Part shown: positions 25,289 through 34,220 of the stretch, piece after piece
How positions within the stretch are numbered: the first letter of the stretch is position 1
Layout of the letters: each line of letters starts with the position of its first letter
Source of the DNA: Pseudomonas monteilii NBRC 103158 = DSM 14164
GTDB taxonomy: Bacteria; Pseudomonadota; Gammaproteobacteria; Pseudomonadales; Pseudomonadaceae
Reading direction: 5' to 3'
Assembly (NCBI RefSeq): GCF_000730605.1
Contig: NZ_BBIS01000034.1
Coordinates: forward strand, 1 to 64,000
Length of the DNA stretch: 64,000 bases
Made by a program: the position numbers and the translations under genes
Notes under the pieces: model-generated
What the model was told of the DNA's origin: nothing
Database searches by the model: none
The model's input: the letters and a program-made list of their open reading frames with translations, nothing else

Positions 25289-25328
25289 GTGCGCGGTTCG
25301 CGGGTTCAACCGCGAAGAGGCCGCCACA
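25289..25328. repeat. single REP-like element
   Basis: TTCGCGG (25297-25303) pairs with CCGCGAA (25310-25316) and is followed by GAGGCCGCCACAGG. This resembles the P. putida REP consensus. It lies between the ModE-like gene and srkA. Confidence 0.6.
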
Positions 25329-25378
25329 GGTATAACGCTGTACCATGGGACCTATGCCGCTTATCCCCCGGAGCCTCC

Positions 25379-26353
25379 ATGTCCCACCCCTTCGACACCC
25401 TCACCCCCGACCTGGTCCTGGACGCCGTGGAAAGCATCGGCTTTCTCAGCGATGCACGGGTGCTGGCACTGAACAGCTACGAAAACCGCGTCTATCAGGT
25501 GGGCATCGAGGACGCGCAGCCGCTGATCGCCAAGTTCTACCGCCCGGGCCGCTGGAGCGATGCGGCCATCCTCGAAGAACACAGTTTCACTGCCGAACTG
25601 GCTGACTGCGAAGTGCCGGTGGTTGCCCCCCTGCAGCACGATGGCCGCACTTTGTTCGAACACCAGGGTTTCCGTTTCACCCTGTTCCCCCGCCGCGGTG
25701 GTCACGCCCCGGAGCCGGGCAACCTCGACCAGCTGTATCGCCTGGGCCAACTGCTCGGCCGCCTGCACGCCGTAGGCGCCAGCAAACCGTTCGAACACCG
25801 TGAGGCATTGGCAGTGGACAACTTTGGCCACGCCTCGCTCAACACCTTGCTGGCAGGCGATTTTGTCCCGCGCGAGTTGCTGCCAGCGTTCGAATCCGTG
25901 GCCCGCGACGTGCTCAAGCGGGTTGAGGAGATCTACGCCCGCACGCCCCACCAACTCATCCGCCTGCACGGCGACCTTCACCCCGGCAACCTGATGCACC
26001 GCGACGAGGTGTACCACGTGGTCGACCTGGACGACTGCCGCATGGGCCCGGCCGTGCAGGACCTGTGGATGATGCTGGCCGGCAGCCGCGAAGAGCGCCT
26101 GGGGCAGTTGGCCGAGCTGATCGACGGCTACAACGAGTTCCACGACTTCGACCCGCGCGAACTGGCCCTGATCGAACCCCTGCGCGCCCTGCGCCAGCTG
26201 CACTACAGCGCCTGGCTGGCACGGCGTTGGGACGACCCGGCGTTCCCGCCTAGCTTCCCGTGGTTCGGCCAGCCCCGCTACTGGGGCGACCAGATTCTCG
26301 CCCTGCGCGAACAAATGGCGGCACTGGATGAAGCACCGCTGAAATTGTTCTAG
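25379..26353 (+). CDS. srkA: stress response kinase SrkA (YihE)
   Basis: This 324-residue aminoglycoside-phosphotransferase-fold kinase has the catalytic HGDLHPGN at residues 197-204 and the metal-binding VVDLDDC that follows. Length matches E. coli YihE/SrkA, a Ser/Thr kinase that protects against stress-induced cell death. GGAG lies 5 bp upstream of the ATG, which gives MSHPFDTL. Stand-alone gene after a REP. Confidence 0.88.
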   Translation: MSHPFDTLTPDLVLDAVESIGFLSDARVLALNSYENRVYQVGIEDAQPLIAKFYRPGRWSDAAILEEHSFTAELADCEVPVVAPLQHDGRTLFEHQGFRFTLFPRRGGHAPEPGNLDQLYRLGQLLGRLHAVGASKPFEHREALAVDNFGHASLNTLLAGDFVPRELLPAFESVARDVLKRVEEIYARTPHQLIRLHGDLHPGNLMHRDEVYHVVDLDDCRMGPAVQDLWMMLAGSREERLGQLAELIDGYNEFHDFDPRELALIEPLRALRQLHYSAWLARRWDDPAFPPSFPWFGQPRYWGDQILALREQMAALDEAPLKLF

Positions 26354-26417
26354 AAGCACGCCCGCCTCTGTCTACAATAGGCGTCGCTTTATTTAGCTAC
26401 CTAAGCAAGGATTCTGC

Positions 26418-27305
26418 ATGCACGCCGCAAACCCGCGTCGCGGGTACCTACTGGGCCTCAGTGCCTACATCATCTGGGGCCTGTTCCCCCTGTACTTCAA
26501 GGCGATCCAGAGCGTCCCGGCGGTGGAGATCATTGTCCACCGGGTACTCTGGTCGGCATTGTTCGGCTCGCTGCTGCTACTGGTGTGGAAGCACCCCGGC
26601 TGGTGGCGCGAACTGCGTGACAACCCGCGCCGGCTGGGCATCCTGGCCCTGAGCGGTGCGCTGATCGCCGGTAACTGGCTGACGTACGTGTGGTCGGTGA
26701 ACAACGGCCGCATGCTCGAAGCCAGCCTGGGCTACTACATCAACCCGCTGATCAATGTGTTGTTGGGCATGCTGATTCTTGGCGAACGCCTGCGCCGCCT
26801 GCAGTGGCTGGCGGTGGGCATGGCCGCTGTGGGCGTGGCGCAGCAGGTGTGGCAAGTGGGTAGCCTGCCCTGGGTGTCACTGGTACTGGCGCTGAGCTTC
26901 GGCTTCTATGGGCTGATTCGCAAACAAGCGCCAGTGGCGGCATTGCCGGGCCTGGTAGTGGAAACCTGGATGCTGGTGCCACTGGCCCTTGGCTGGCTGC
27001 TGCTGCACCCGGCGGCGATGAGTGCCCAAGCGGCGTTTTATACCAGCAGCGAGGCGCTGTGGCTGATGGCTGCCGGGCCGGTGACGCTGATACCGTTGGT
27101 GTGCTTCAACGCTGCGGCGCGGCACCTGCCGTATACCACGCTGGGCTTCCTGCAATACCTGGCACCCACACTGGTGTTGCTGCAAGCAGTGCTGCTGTTT
27201 GATGAGCACCTGTCGTCGAGCAACCTGGTGGCGTTCATGTTCATCTGGGCGGGTTTGGCCATTTACAGCGTCGATGCCTGGCTGAGTTTGCGCAAGCGCA
27301 GCTGA
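26418..27305 (+). CDS. rarD: EamA-family transporter RarD
   Basis: This 295-residue drug/metabolite transporter protein has about ten membrane segments. It begins with the RarD hallmark GYLLGLSAYIIWGLFPLYFK. The substrate is unknown (the name comes from chloramphenicol sensitivity in E. coli). AAGGAT precedes the ATG. It ends in a Lys/Arg-rich cytoplasmic tail. Confidence 0.9.
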   Translation: MHAANPRRGYLLGLSAYIIWGLFPLYFKAIQSVPAVEIIVHRVLWSALFGSLLLLVWKHPGWWRELRDNPRRLGILALSGALIAGNWLTYVWSVNNGRMLEASLGYYINPLINVLLGMLILGERLRRLQWLAVGMAAVGVAQQVWQVGSLPWVSLVLALSFGFYGLIRKQAPVAALPGLVVETWMLVPLALGWLLLHPAAMSAQAAFYTSSEALWLMAAGPVTLIPLVCFNAAARHLPYTTLGFLQYLAPTLVLLQAVLLFDEHLSSSNLVAFMFIWAGLAIYSVDAWLSLRKRS

Positions 27306-27368
27306 TCAAAAAACGATCAAATCTCTGCAAGCCAGGTGATGCGTGGCCTGCAGAGACATCTCCAAAGG

Positions 27369-27377
27369 TTATCCACA
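27369..27377 (+). promoter_or_regulatory. perfect DnaA box 1
   Basis: TTATCCACA matches the DnaA consensus exactly, in the convergent gap between rarD and the gcvR-like gene. A second copy in the same direction is 114 bp away. Confidence 0.55.
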
Positions 27378-27482
27378 CCCTGGTCCCCGTGCTTTGTGCA
27401 CAAGGTGCTGATTTTTGGGTGTTTTTTGAGCAAAGCTGGGTAAGGCACGCGCCGCCTGGGCTGGAGAGGGGAACCCCCCAGG

Positions 27483-27491
27483 TTATCCACA
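27483..27491 (+). promoter_or_regulatory. perfect DnaA box 2
   Basis: TTATCCACA again, within GGTTATCCACAGGG. A near-match on the opposite strand (GGTTATCCCG) follows at 27511-27520. The rest of this 232-bp gap holds no gene that I can see. Confidence 0.55.
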
Positions 27492-27537
27492 GGGCCTTCC
27501 CCGTGATATCGGGATAACCGCAAGGGCCAGTCTCGAA

Positions 27538-28056
27538 TCAATCCTCGGCCCGCAAGTGCAACTCCACCATCAAGTCATCCGCCAGGCTCTCCAGCTTTTG
27601 CTGCAGCACATCCAGCGGCAAGGTCAACGGCAGCGCCAGCAGCGCATCGGCATGAAACAGCGGCTCGCTGCTCATCGGTGCAGGCCCCACCTCTGTGGAA
27701 AACCGCTCGACGTTCACCTGCAACTCGGCCAGCAAACGAGTAATGTCGCGCACGATCCCTGGCCGGTCGTTACCCACCAGCTCCATGGCAATCGGTCTCC
27801 ATGTGCAAGAGGGCTCAATCCCGCTCTCGGCAATCAGCACCCGAATGCCATAACTGGCCAACCCCTGCAGCGACGCCACCAGCTCATCGTAGTTTTCAGC
27901 CGGCACCGCCACCCGCAGGATGCCGGCAAACTGCCCGGCCATACGCGACATGCGGCTTTCCAGCCAGTTGCCACTGTGGTCGGCGATGCATTGGGCAATA
28001 CGTTCGACCTGGCCGGCCTTGTCAGGGGCAATTACCGTCAGTACAAGATGATCCAC
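27538..28056 (-). CDS. GcvR-like ACT-domain protein
   Basis: This 172-residue protein consists of two ACT domains (residues ~4-75 and ~85-165) and no DNA-binding domain. It resembles GcvR, which represses the glycine cleavage system by binding GcvA in E. coli. No gcv genes are near. The GTG at 28056 has AGGAAGG upstream and gives the family start VDHLVLTVIA. A minus-strand TATACT box at 28117-28112 may be its -10. Confidence 0.82.
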   Translation of the reverse strand: MDHLVLTVIAPDKAGQVERIAQCIADHSGNWLESRMSRMAGQFAGILRVAVPAENYDELVASLQGLASYGIRVLIAESGIEPSCTWRPIAMELVGNDRPGIVRDITRLLAELQVNVERFSTEVGPAPMSSEPLFHADALLALPLTLPLDVLQQKLESLADDLMVELHLRAED

Positions 28057-28276
28057 AAGCCCTTCCTCGTGTCGGACCGCGCCGGGCGGCAGAAAATCGG
28101 GGGATCGACTCAGTATAGGCAAGGCGCGGCAACCTGCCGCAGGGCAATCCGCACAACCAATCGTGTACTGTTTCAAGATTTATCTGGAACAATCCACCTG
28201 TTTTTTGCGAACATACCCACTCCCAGCGTGACCATACGCGACCAACGGGTCGCATAACGGCGCTTTTAGTCTGATT

Positions 28277-28304
28277 TTGCCCCGCCTACTGCTTCATGTA
28301 GTAT
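28277..28304 (+). promoter_or_regulatory. possible glcB promoter
   Basis: TTGCCC and TAGTAT are 16 bp apart within the 449-bp gap before glcB, implying a leader of about 190 nt. The rest of the gap shows no ORF, tRNA or clear operator. The prediction rests only on the two hexamers. Confidence 0.35.
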
Positions 28305-28505
28305 CCCGTGGCGCGGACTACAAAACGTCGTTTGGATGTCTGCCAAGGCGCCTGTGAAAATACGCACACTGCCCGCCAGCTAGTCTGGAAGGCCGCACCC
28401 AGCCGCGTCCGGCGCAACCCGGGGGCATGCACTGGTGCCGTGTTTAGAGAAGCGCTACAGGCTTAATACAGAAGAGCGAAATAGCTGAGCAGAGTGAGGC
28501 AAGCA

Positions 28506-30683
28506 ATGACTGGATACGTTCAAGTCGGTGGCCTTCAGGTCGCCAAGGTCCTGTACGACTTCGTGAACAACGAAGCCATCCCCGGGACCGGCATCGTCGC
28601 CGAGCAGTTCTGGGCGGGTGCAGAGAAGATCATCAATGACCTCGCTCCAAAGAACAAAGCCCTGCTCGCCAAGCGCGACGAGCTGCAAGCCAAGATCGAC
28701 GCCTGGCACCAGGCACGCAAAGGCCAGGCCCACGACGCCGTAGCCTACAAAGCATTCCTCCAGGAAATCGGCTACCTGCTGCCACAAGCCGACGATTTCC
28801 AGGCCACCACCCAGAACGTGGACGAAGAAATCGCCCACATGGCCGGCCCACAGCTGGTCGTTCCGGTGATGAACGCCCGCTTCGCCCTCAACGCCGCCAA
28901 CGCCCGTTGGGGTTCGCTGTACGATGCGCTGTACGGCACCGACGCCATCAGCGATGAAGGCGGCGCCGAAAAAGGCCAGGGTTACAACAAGGTTCGTGGC
29001 GACAAGGTCATCGCCTTTGCCCGCGCCTTCCTCGACGAAGCCGCGCCACTGGCCGCCGGCTCGCACGTCGACTCCACCGGCTACCGCATCGAAGGCGGCA
29101 AACTGGTTGTGGCCCTCAAAGGCGGCAGCAACAGCGGCCTGCGTGATGACGCGCAACTGATCGGCTTCCACGGCGATGCCGCCGCGCCGACCGCCGTGCT
29201 GCTCAAGCACAACGGCCTGCACTTCGAAATCCAGGTCGATGCCAGCACCCCGGTTGGTAGCACCGACGCTGCCGGTGTGAAAGACATCCTGATGGAATCG
29301 GCACTGACCACCATCATGGACTGCGAAGACTCGGTTGCCGCCGTCGATGCCGACGACAAGGTGATCGTCTACCGCAACTGGCTGGGCCTGATGAAAGGCG
29401 ACCTGGCCGAAAGCGTGAGCAAGGGTGGCAAAACCTTCACCCGCACCATGAACCCGGACCGCGAGTACGCCGCACCAAACGGCGGCAGCGTGACCCTGCA
29501 TGGCCGTTCGCTGCTGTTCGTGCGTAACGTTGGCCACCTGATGACCAACCCGGCGATTCTCGATGCCCAAGGCAACGAAATTCCTGAAGGTATCCAGGAC
29601 GGCCTGTTCACCAACCTGATCGCCCTGCACAACCTCAACGGCAACACCACCCGCAAGAACACCCGCAGCGGCAGCGTGTACATCGTGAAGCCGAAGATGC
29701 ACGGGCCGGAAGAAGTGGCGTTCGCCGCCGAGATCTTCAGCCAGGTCGAAGACCTGCTGGGCATGCCGCGCAACACCGTCAAGGTCGGCATCATGGACGA
29801 AGAGCGCCGTACCACGGTCAACCTCAAGTCCTGCATCAAGGCAGCCGCCGAGCGCGTGGCGTTCATCAACACCGGTTTCCTCGACCGCACGGGCGATGAA
29901 ATCCACACCTCGATGGAAGCCGGCGCCGTGGTGCGCAAGGGCGCCATGAAGAACGAGAAGTGGATCGGCGCCTACGAAAACAACAACGTCGACGTTGGCC
30001 TGGCCACCGGCCTGCAAGGCCGTGCGCAAATCGGCAAAGGCATGTGGGCCATGCCCGACCTGATGGCTGCCATGCTGGAGCAAAAAATCGCCCACCCGCT
30101 GGCCGGTGCCAACACCGCCTGGGTGCCGTCGCCGACTGCCGCCACCCTGCACGCCCTGCACTACCACAAGGTGGACGTACAGGCGCGCCAGCGTGAACTG
30201 GCTTCGCGCACCCCAGCGTCGGTAGACGACATCCTGGCCATCCCGCTGGCTGCCGATACCAACTGGTCTGCCGAAGAAATCCGCAACGAGCTGGACAACA
30301 ACGCCCAGGGCATCCTCGGCTACGTGGTGCGCTGGATCGACCAGGGCGTGGGTTGCTCGAAGGTGCCGGACATCAACAACGTCGGCCTGATGGAAGACCG
30401 CGCCACCCTGCGTATTTCGGCCCAGCTGCTGGCCAACTGGCTGCGCCATGGCGTAGTCAGCCAGGAGCAAGTGCTGGAAAGCCTCAAGCGCATGGCCGTG
30501 GTGGTTGACCAGCAGAACGCCGGCGACGCCCTGTACCGCCCGATGGCGCCGAACTTCGACGACAACGTCGCGTTCCAGGCCGCTGTCGAGCTGGTGGTGG
30601 AAGGTGGCAAGCAGCCGAACGGCTACACCGAGCCAGTGCTGCACCGTCGTCGCCGTGAGTTCAAGGCGCGTAACGGGCTGTAA
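28506..30683 (+). CDS. glcB: malate synthase G
   Basis: This 725-residue monomeric malate synthase condenses glyoxylate with acetyl-CoA to malate in the glyoxylate shunt. The length is that of isoform G, not A. The central motif MDCEDSVAAVDADDK and the downstream EEVAFAAEIF and GIMDEERRTTVNL blocks are typical. The ATG at 28506 has GAGG 8 bp upstream and gives MTGYVQVGGLQVAK; an in-frame start 12 bp earlier is less likely. It should be needed for growth on acetate or fatty acids. Confidence 0.96.
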   Translation: MTGYVQVGGLQVAKVLYDFVNNEAIPGTGIVAEQFWAGAEKIINDLAPKNKALLAKRDELQAKIDAWHQARKGQAHDAVAYKAFLQEIGYLLPQADDFQATTQNVDEEIAHMAGPQLVVPVMNARFALNAANARWGSLYDALYGTDAISDEGGAEKGQGYNKVRGDKVIAFARAFLDEAAPLAAGSHVDSTGYRIEGGKLVVALKGGSNSGLRDDAQLIGFHGDAAAPTAVLLKHNGLHFEIQVDASTPVGSTDAAGVKDILMESALTTIMDCEDSVAAVDADDKVIVYRNWLGLMKGDLAESVSKGGKTFTRTMNPDREYAAPNGGSVTLHGRSLLFVRNVGHLMTNPAILDAQGNEIPEGIQDGLFTNLIALHNLNGNTTRKNTRSGSVYIVKPKMHGPEEVAFAAEIFSQVEDLLGMPRNTVKVGIMDEERRTTVNLKSCIKAAAERVAFINTGFLDRTGDEIHTSMEAGAVVRKGAMKNEKWIGAYENNNVDVGLATGLQGRAQIGKGMWAMPDLMAAMLEQKIAHPLAGANTAWVPSPTAATLHALHYHKVDVQARQRELASRTPASVDDILAIPLAADTNWSAEEIRNELDNNAQGILGYVVRWIDQGVGCSKVPDINNVGLMEDRATLRISAQLLANWLRHGVVSQEQVLESLKRMAVVVDQQNAGDALYRPMAPNFDDNVAFQAAVELVVEGGKQPNGYTEPVLHRRRREFKARNGL

Positions 30684-30687
30684 ATCG

Positions 30688-30712
30688 AAAGGGGCCGCTT
30701 GGCGGCCCCTTT
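30688..30712. terminator. bidirectional hairpin between glcB and the response regulator
   Basis: AAAGGGGCCGC and GCGGCCCCTTT flank TTG in a perfect 11-bp stem, five bases after glcB and six before the convergent gene end. Confidence 0.75.
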
Positions 30713-30717
30713 CCGTA

Positions 30718-31161
30718 TCACTCTAGTTTCAGTTCTTTCTTCACTAGCTCCAGCAGCTTGTCCAGGTCCACCGGCTTGAGCAGGAAATCCACCACCCCCA
30801 GGTGCATCACGTCCACCGCCTCTTTCACATCGGTGTCGCCCGACACCACGATGATCGACAACGCCGCCCACTTCGATTTACGTATTTGGCGAATCAATTC
30901 CATCCCGTCCCAGGGTTCCATGCGCAGATCCGTGATCATCAGCGAGATTCTGGGTTCCCAGTGCAACTTCCACAGCGCCTCTTTGGCACCATCGGCGATC
31001 ATGCTGTCGATGCCCCTGCTTTTCAGGAAATAGCCCAGTGCCTCGCAGTTCACTGGGTTGTCATCAACGATCAGTACCAACGGCTTCAATGCCACAGGCG
31101 CGCTCACCCCAGCCAATGCCTCGCGCTCGGCGTCGCTCAGGATGTCGGTTTGCTCAGGCAT
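30718..31161 (-). CDS. single-domain response regulator
   Basis: This 147-residue protein is a lone receiver (CheY-like) domain with no output domain. The key residues are all present: Asp33/Asp34, phosphoacceptor Asp78 (LMITDLRM), Ser107 and Lys129 (LLKPVD). The N-terminus is uncertain: ATG at 31161 (used), 31167 or 31257 are all in frame, the last adding an unconserved tail. It is convergent to glcB and divergent from the DUF294 gene 31374-33311. No histidine kinase is adjacent. Confidence 0.83.
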   Translation of the reverse strand: MPEQTDILSDAEREALAGVSAPVALKPLVLIVDDNPVNCEALGYFLKSRGIDSMIADGAKEALWKLHWEPRISLMITDLRMEPWDGMELIRQIRKSKWAALSIIVVSGDTDVKEAVDVMHLGVVDFLLKPVDLDKLLELVKKELKLE

Positions 31162-31373
31162 GGTCATCTCGTCAAAAAAATTCCGCTTCAGCAGTAGGAC
31201 CACTTTACTTGCATAACCCGGTTCGCCTTTCGTCGGGTCTTTGACAGGGGGGCTCATAGACTTACGTCCAATGGGCACCACCCCGCCGCAAGCCGACCAT
31301 GGAGGCAGAGAACAACAGGGCCGGCACCTATATATAGATATATATAGTTCGGCATAGCGATACGGTCAGTTTC

Positions 31374-33311
31374 ATGAGCAAAAAGGACGCCTACAGCCAG
31401 GCGGGCAGGACGGCAGTGCTGCAGAACATCCAGGGCACCCTGCAGTTCCTGCAGCGCTTCCCGCCGTTCAACCAGATGGAGCACAGCCACCTGGCCTTCC
31501 TGGTGGAACAGTGCCAGCTGCGCTTCTATGCCAGCGGCGAAAGCATCGTCAAACCTGCCGACGGGCCGGTGGAGCACTTCTACATCGTCAAGCAGGGACG
31601 AGTGGTTGGCGAGCGCCAGCACCTGGTCAAACCTGGCGTGGAAACCACCTTCGAAATCACCAGCGGCGAATGCTTCCCGCTGGCCGCACTGCTGGGCGAA
31701 CGGGCGACCCGCACCGAGCACCTCGCCGGTGAAGACACCTTCTGCCTGCAGTTGAACAAAGCCGCGTTCATCCGCGTGTTCTCGATGTCTGAAGTGTTTC
31801 GGGATTTTGCCTTGCGTGGGGTCAGCAGCCTGCTCGACCAGGTCAACCAACAGGTACGCCAGCGCGCGGCGGAAACCCTCGGGACCCAGTACTCACTGAA
31901 CACCCCGCTGGGTGAGCTGGCCATGCGTCACCCGGTGGTGTGCAGCGCCGATACACCGTTGCGCGATGCCGTGCGGCTGATGCACGAACAGCAGGTCGGC
32001 AGCATCGTGGTGATCGACCAGCAGCGCTACCCTGTCGGCATCTTCACCCTGCGCGATCTGCGCCAGGTGGTGGCGTCGATGGATGCGGACCTGGGCGCCC
32101 CCATCGAGCGGCACATGACCGCCAAGCCTTTCTACCTCAGCCCCCAGGCCAGCGCCTTCGACGCGGCCATGGCCATGACCGAACGGCATATCGCCCACGT
32201 GTGCCTGGTGGAAAACCGACGCCTGTGCGGGGTGGTTTCCGAGCGTGACCTGTTCTCACTGCAACGGGTCGACCTGGTGCACCTGGCGCGTACCATCCGC
32301 CATGCGCCTCGGCTGGACACCCTGGTATCGCTGCGCGGTGAAATCAGCCAGCTGGTCGAGCGCATGCTCGCCCACGGCGCATCGTCCACGCAGATCACCC
32401 AGATCATCACCTTGCTCAACGACCACACCGTGTGCCGGGTGATCGAGCTGGCACTGGCCGAGCGCGGCGACCCGGGCGTGCCATTCAGTTGGCTGTGTTT
32501 CGGCAGCGAAGGGCGACGCGAGCAGACCCTGCACACCGACCAGGACAACGGCATCCTCTTCGAGGCCGCCGACAGCGCCGAGGCCGACAGCATCCGTGCG
32601 CGCCTGCTGCCGCTGGCGCAGTACATCAACCAGTGCCTGGCACAGTGCGGCTTTACCCTGTGCAAGGGCAACATCATGGCCGGCAACCCTGAATTGTGCC
32701 TGTCGCGCAGCGAGTGGGCACGGCGCTTTGCCGGTTTTGTCCGCGAAGCCAGCCCGGAGAACCTGCTGGGCTCCAGCATCTATTTCGACCTGCGCGTGGT
32801 GTGGGGCGACGAGCAAGGCTGCGAGCAGTTGCGCCAGCGCCTGCTGGAGCAAGTAGCCGACAACCGCCTCTTCCAGCGCATGCTGGCCGACAATGCCCTG
32901 CGCCAGCGCCCACCAGTGGGCCGCCTGCGCGAATTCGTGCTGACCCGCCAGGGCAACGACAAGGCCGCCACCCTCGACCTCAAGGTCCAGGGCCTGACGC
33001 CCTTCGTCGATGGCGCACGCTTGCTGGCCCTGGCCAATGGCATCGGCGCCTGCAATACCCTGGAGCGCCTGCGCCAACTGGTGGCCAATGGCGTGATCGA
33101 GCCACTGGACGGCGCTGCCTATGAAGAGGCTTATCACTTCATCCAGCAGACCCGCATGCAGCAGCATCAGCGCCAGACCCGCGACAACCTGCCGTACTCC
33201 AACCGGCTCGACCCGGACAGCCTCAACCACCTGGACCGGCGCATCCTGCGCGAATCCCTGCGCCAGGCCCAACGCCTGCAAAGCAGCCTGGCCTTGCGGT
33301 ATCAGCTATGA
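31374..33311 (+). CDS. cNMP-binding/CBS/DUF294 nucleotidyltransferase-like protein
   Basis: In order, this 645-residue protein has a cyclic-nucleotide-binding domain (about 25-140), a pair of CBS domains (about 175-290), a DUF294 nucleotidyltransferase-like domain with GSEGRREQ at 377-384 and Asp389/Asp391 as likely metal ligands, and the DUF294 C-terminal domain (about 500-635). It is presumably a cytoplasmic sensor that transfers or hydrolyses a nucleotide. Its stop overlaps the exonuclease start by 4 bp. Pairs of this kind neighbour acetate permease genes in other pseudomonads; here the neighbour is malate synthase. Confidence 0.87.
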   Translation: MSKKDAYSQAGRTAVLQNIQGTLQFLQRFPPFNQMEHSHLAFLVEQCQLRFYASGESIVKPADGPVEHFYIVKQGRVVGERQHLVKPGVETTFEITSGECFPLAALLGERATRTEHLAGEDTFCLQLNKAAFIRVFSMSEVFRDFALRGVSSLLDQVNQQVRQRAAETLGTQYSLNTPLGELAMRHPVVCSADTPLRDAVRLMHEQQVGSIVVIDQQRYPVGIFTLRDLRQVVASMDADLGAPIERHMTAKPFYLSPQASAFDAAMAMTERHIAHVCLVENRRLCGVVSERDLFSLQRVDLVHLARTIRHAPRLDTLVSLRGEISQLVERMLAHGASSTQITQIITLLNDHTVCRVIELALAERGDPGVPFSWLCFGSEGRREQTLHTDQDNGILFEAADSAEADSIRARLLPLAQYINQCLAQCGFTLCKGNIMAGNPELCLSRSEWARRFAGFVREASPENLLGSSIYFDLRVVWGDEQGCEQLRQRLLEQVADNRLFQRMLADNALRQRPPVGRLREFVLTRQGNDKAATLDLKVQGLTPFVDGARLLALANGIGACNTLERLRQLVANGVIEPLDGAAYEEAYHFIQQTRMQQHQRQTRDNLPYSNRLDPDSLNHLDRRILRESLRQAQRLQSSLALRYQL

Positions 33312-34018
33312 GCCTGTTTGCCTGGCTGCGCCCCAGCGCGCCCGAGCTGGACGACGCCATGCGTCAGCGCCTGGCCCGGCTGCCCAAGCCCGCGCCGCTG
33401 GGTGTGTGCAGTTTGCGTGAGCAGCGCTGGGTAGTGCTGGATCTGGAAACCAGCGGGCTTAACACCAACCGTGATCAGGTATTGTCGATCGGGGCGGTGG
33501 CTATTGAGGACGGTGCCATCGACTTTGCGCAACAGTTCGAACGTACCCTGCACAGGCCTTTGCAGAAAACCAACGCCAGCGTGCTGATCCACGGCCTGGG
33601 TCCTAGTGCCTTGGCCGCCGGTTGCGACCCGGCCGAGGCCTTGCTGGATTTGCTCGATTTCATTGGTAGCAGCCCGGTACTGGCGTTTCATGCGCCATTC
33701 GACCAACGCATGCTGGCGCGGGCGCTGAAGGAAAGCCTGGGTTACCGCTTGCAGTCACCGTTCCTCGATGTGGCCGAACTGGCGCCGATGCTTAACCCCG
33801 ACACCGTGCTGCGCGAGGCCGGGCTGGATGACTGGGTCGTGCGGTTTGGCTTGCAGGTGGAAGAACGCCACCATGCGAGTGCCGATGCTCAGGTTACGGC
33901 TGAACTGGCGCTGATTTTGTTCAGCCAGGCCCGGCGCCAGCAGCTGGACAGCCCGTTGCAGCTGGAGCAGCGGTTGCGTGGGTGGCGGCGGCGCAAGGTG
34001 CAAAGTCACGGGTTGTAG
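33308..34018 (+). CDS. DnaQ-like 3'-5' exonuclease
   Basis: This 236-residue protein has a DEDDh exonuclease fold. Motif I is VVLDLETSG with Asp45 and Glu47, motif II lies in HAPFDQRML, and the final motif has His and Asp in HHASADAQV. It resembles the epsilon subunit of DNA polymerase III but is a stand-alone member co-translated with the DUF294 protein (ATGA overlap). It is unlikely to be the replicative proofreader. Its substrate could be RNA or a nucleotide signal. Confidence 0.88.
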   Translation: MSLFAWLRPSAPELDDAMRQRLARLPKPAPLGVCSLREQRWVVLDLETSGLNTNRDQVLSIGAVAIEDGAIDFAQQFERTLHRPLQKTNASVLIHGLGPSALAAGCDPAEALLDLLDFIGSSPVLAFHAPFDQRMLARALKESLGYRLQSPFLDVAELAPMLNPDTVLREAGLDDWVVRFGLQVEERHHASADAQVTAELALILFSQARRQQLDSPLQLEQRLRGWRRRKVQSHGL

Positions 34019-34032
34019 GGCGTTAGTAAGGC

Positions 34033-34084
34033 AGCGCCTGTGAAATCGAGCGCCGCGCGGGCGGCGCTCGATTTCACAGGCGCT
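34033..34084. repeat. 24-bp perfect palindrome (GAGCGCCGC family)
   Basis: AGCGCCTGTGAAATCGAGCG... pairs perfectly over 24 bp with its complement around a GCGG loop. The inner core CGAGCGCCGC/GCGGCGCTCG recurs at 57467-57518. It follows the exonuclease gene by 14 bp and may end its message. Confidence 0.8.
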
Positions 34085-34173
34085 GAAAACCTCAAGCCAG
34101 CCCCCTTAGCCTTTTCCATGATGGCAATCCGATAAGCGTCCATTGCACCCACCCCCTCCCCTCTGCAACAATC

Positions 34174-34192
34174 GCGAATAATTATCGTTAGT
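34174..34192. promoter_or_regulatory. possible Fur box upstream of the ECF sigma factor gene
   Basis: GCGAATAATTATCGTTAGT matches the 19-bp Fur consensus at 12 of 19 positions, 28 bp before the sigma factor start. Control by Fur is expected for this class of gene. Confidence 0.5.
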
Positions 34193-34220
34193 TAATGCAT
34201 ACGTTCCGGGGGGACGCTGC

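Noticed and set aside
28455..30644. 729-codon open frame antisense to glcB
   Set aside because: High-GC coding DNA with strong codon bias leaves the mirror frame open. It has no recognisable protein family, and glcB is complete on the other strand.
31330..31347. Alternating TATATA tract upstream of the DUF294 gene
   Set aside because: It could contain a -10 in either direction, but no single -35/-10 pair stands out, so I did not call a promoter there.
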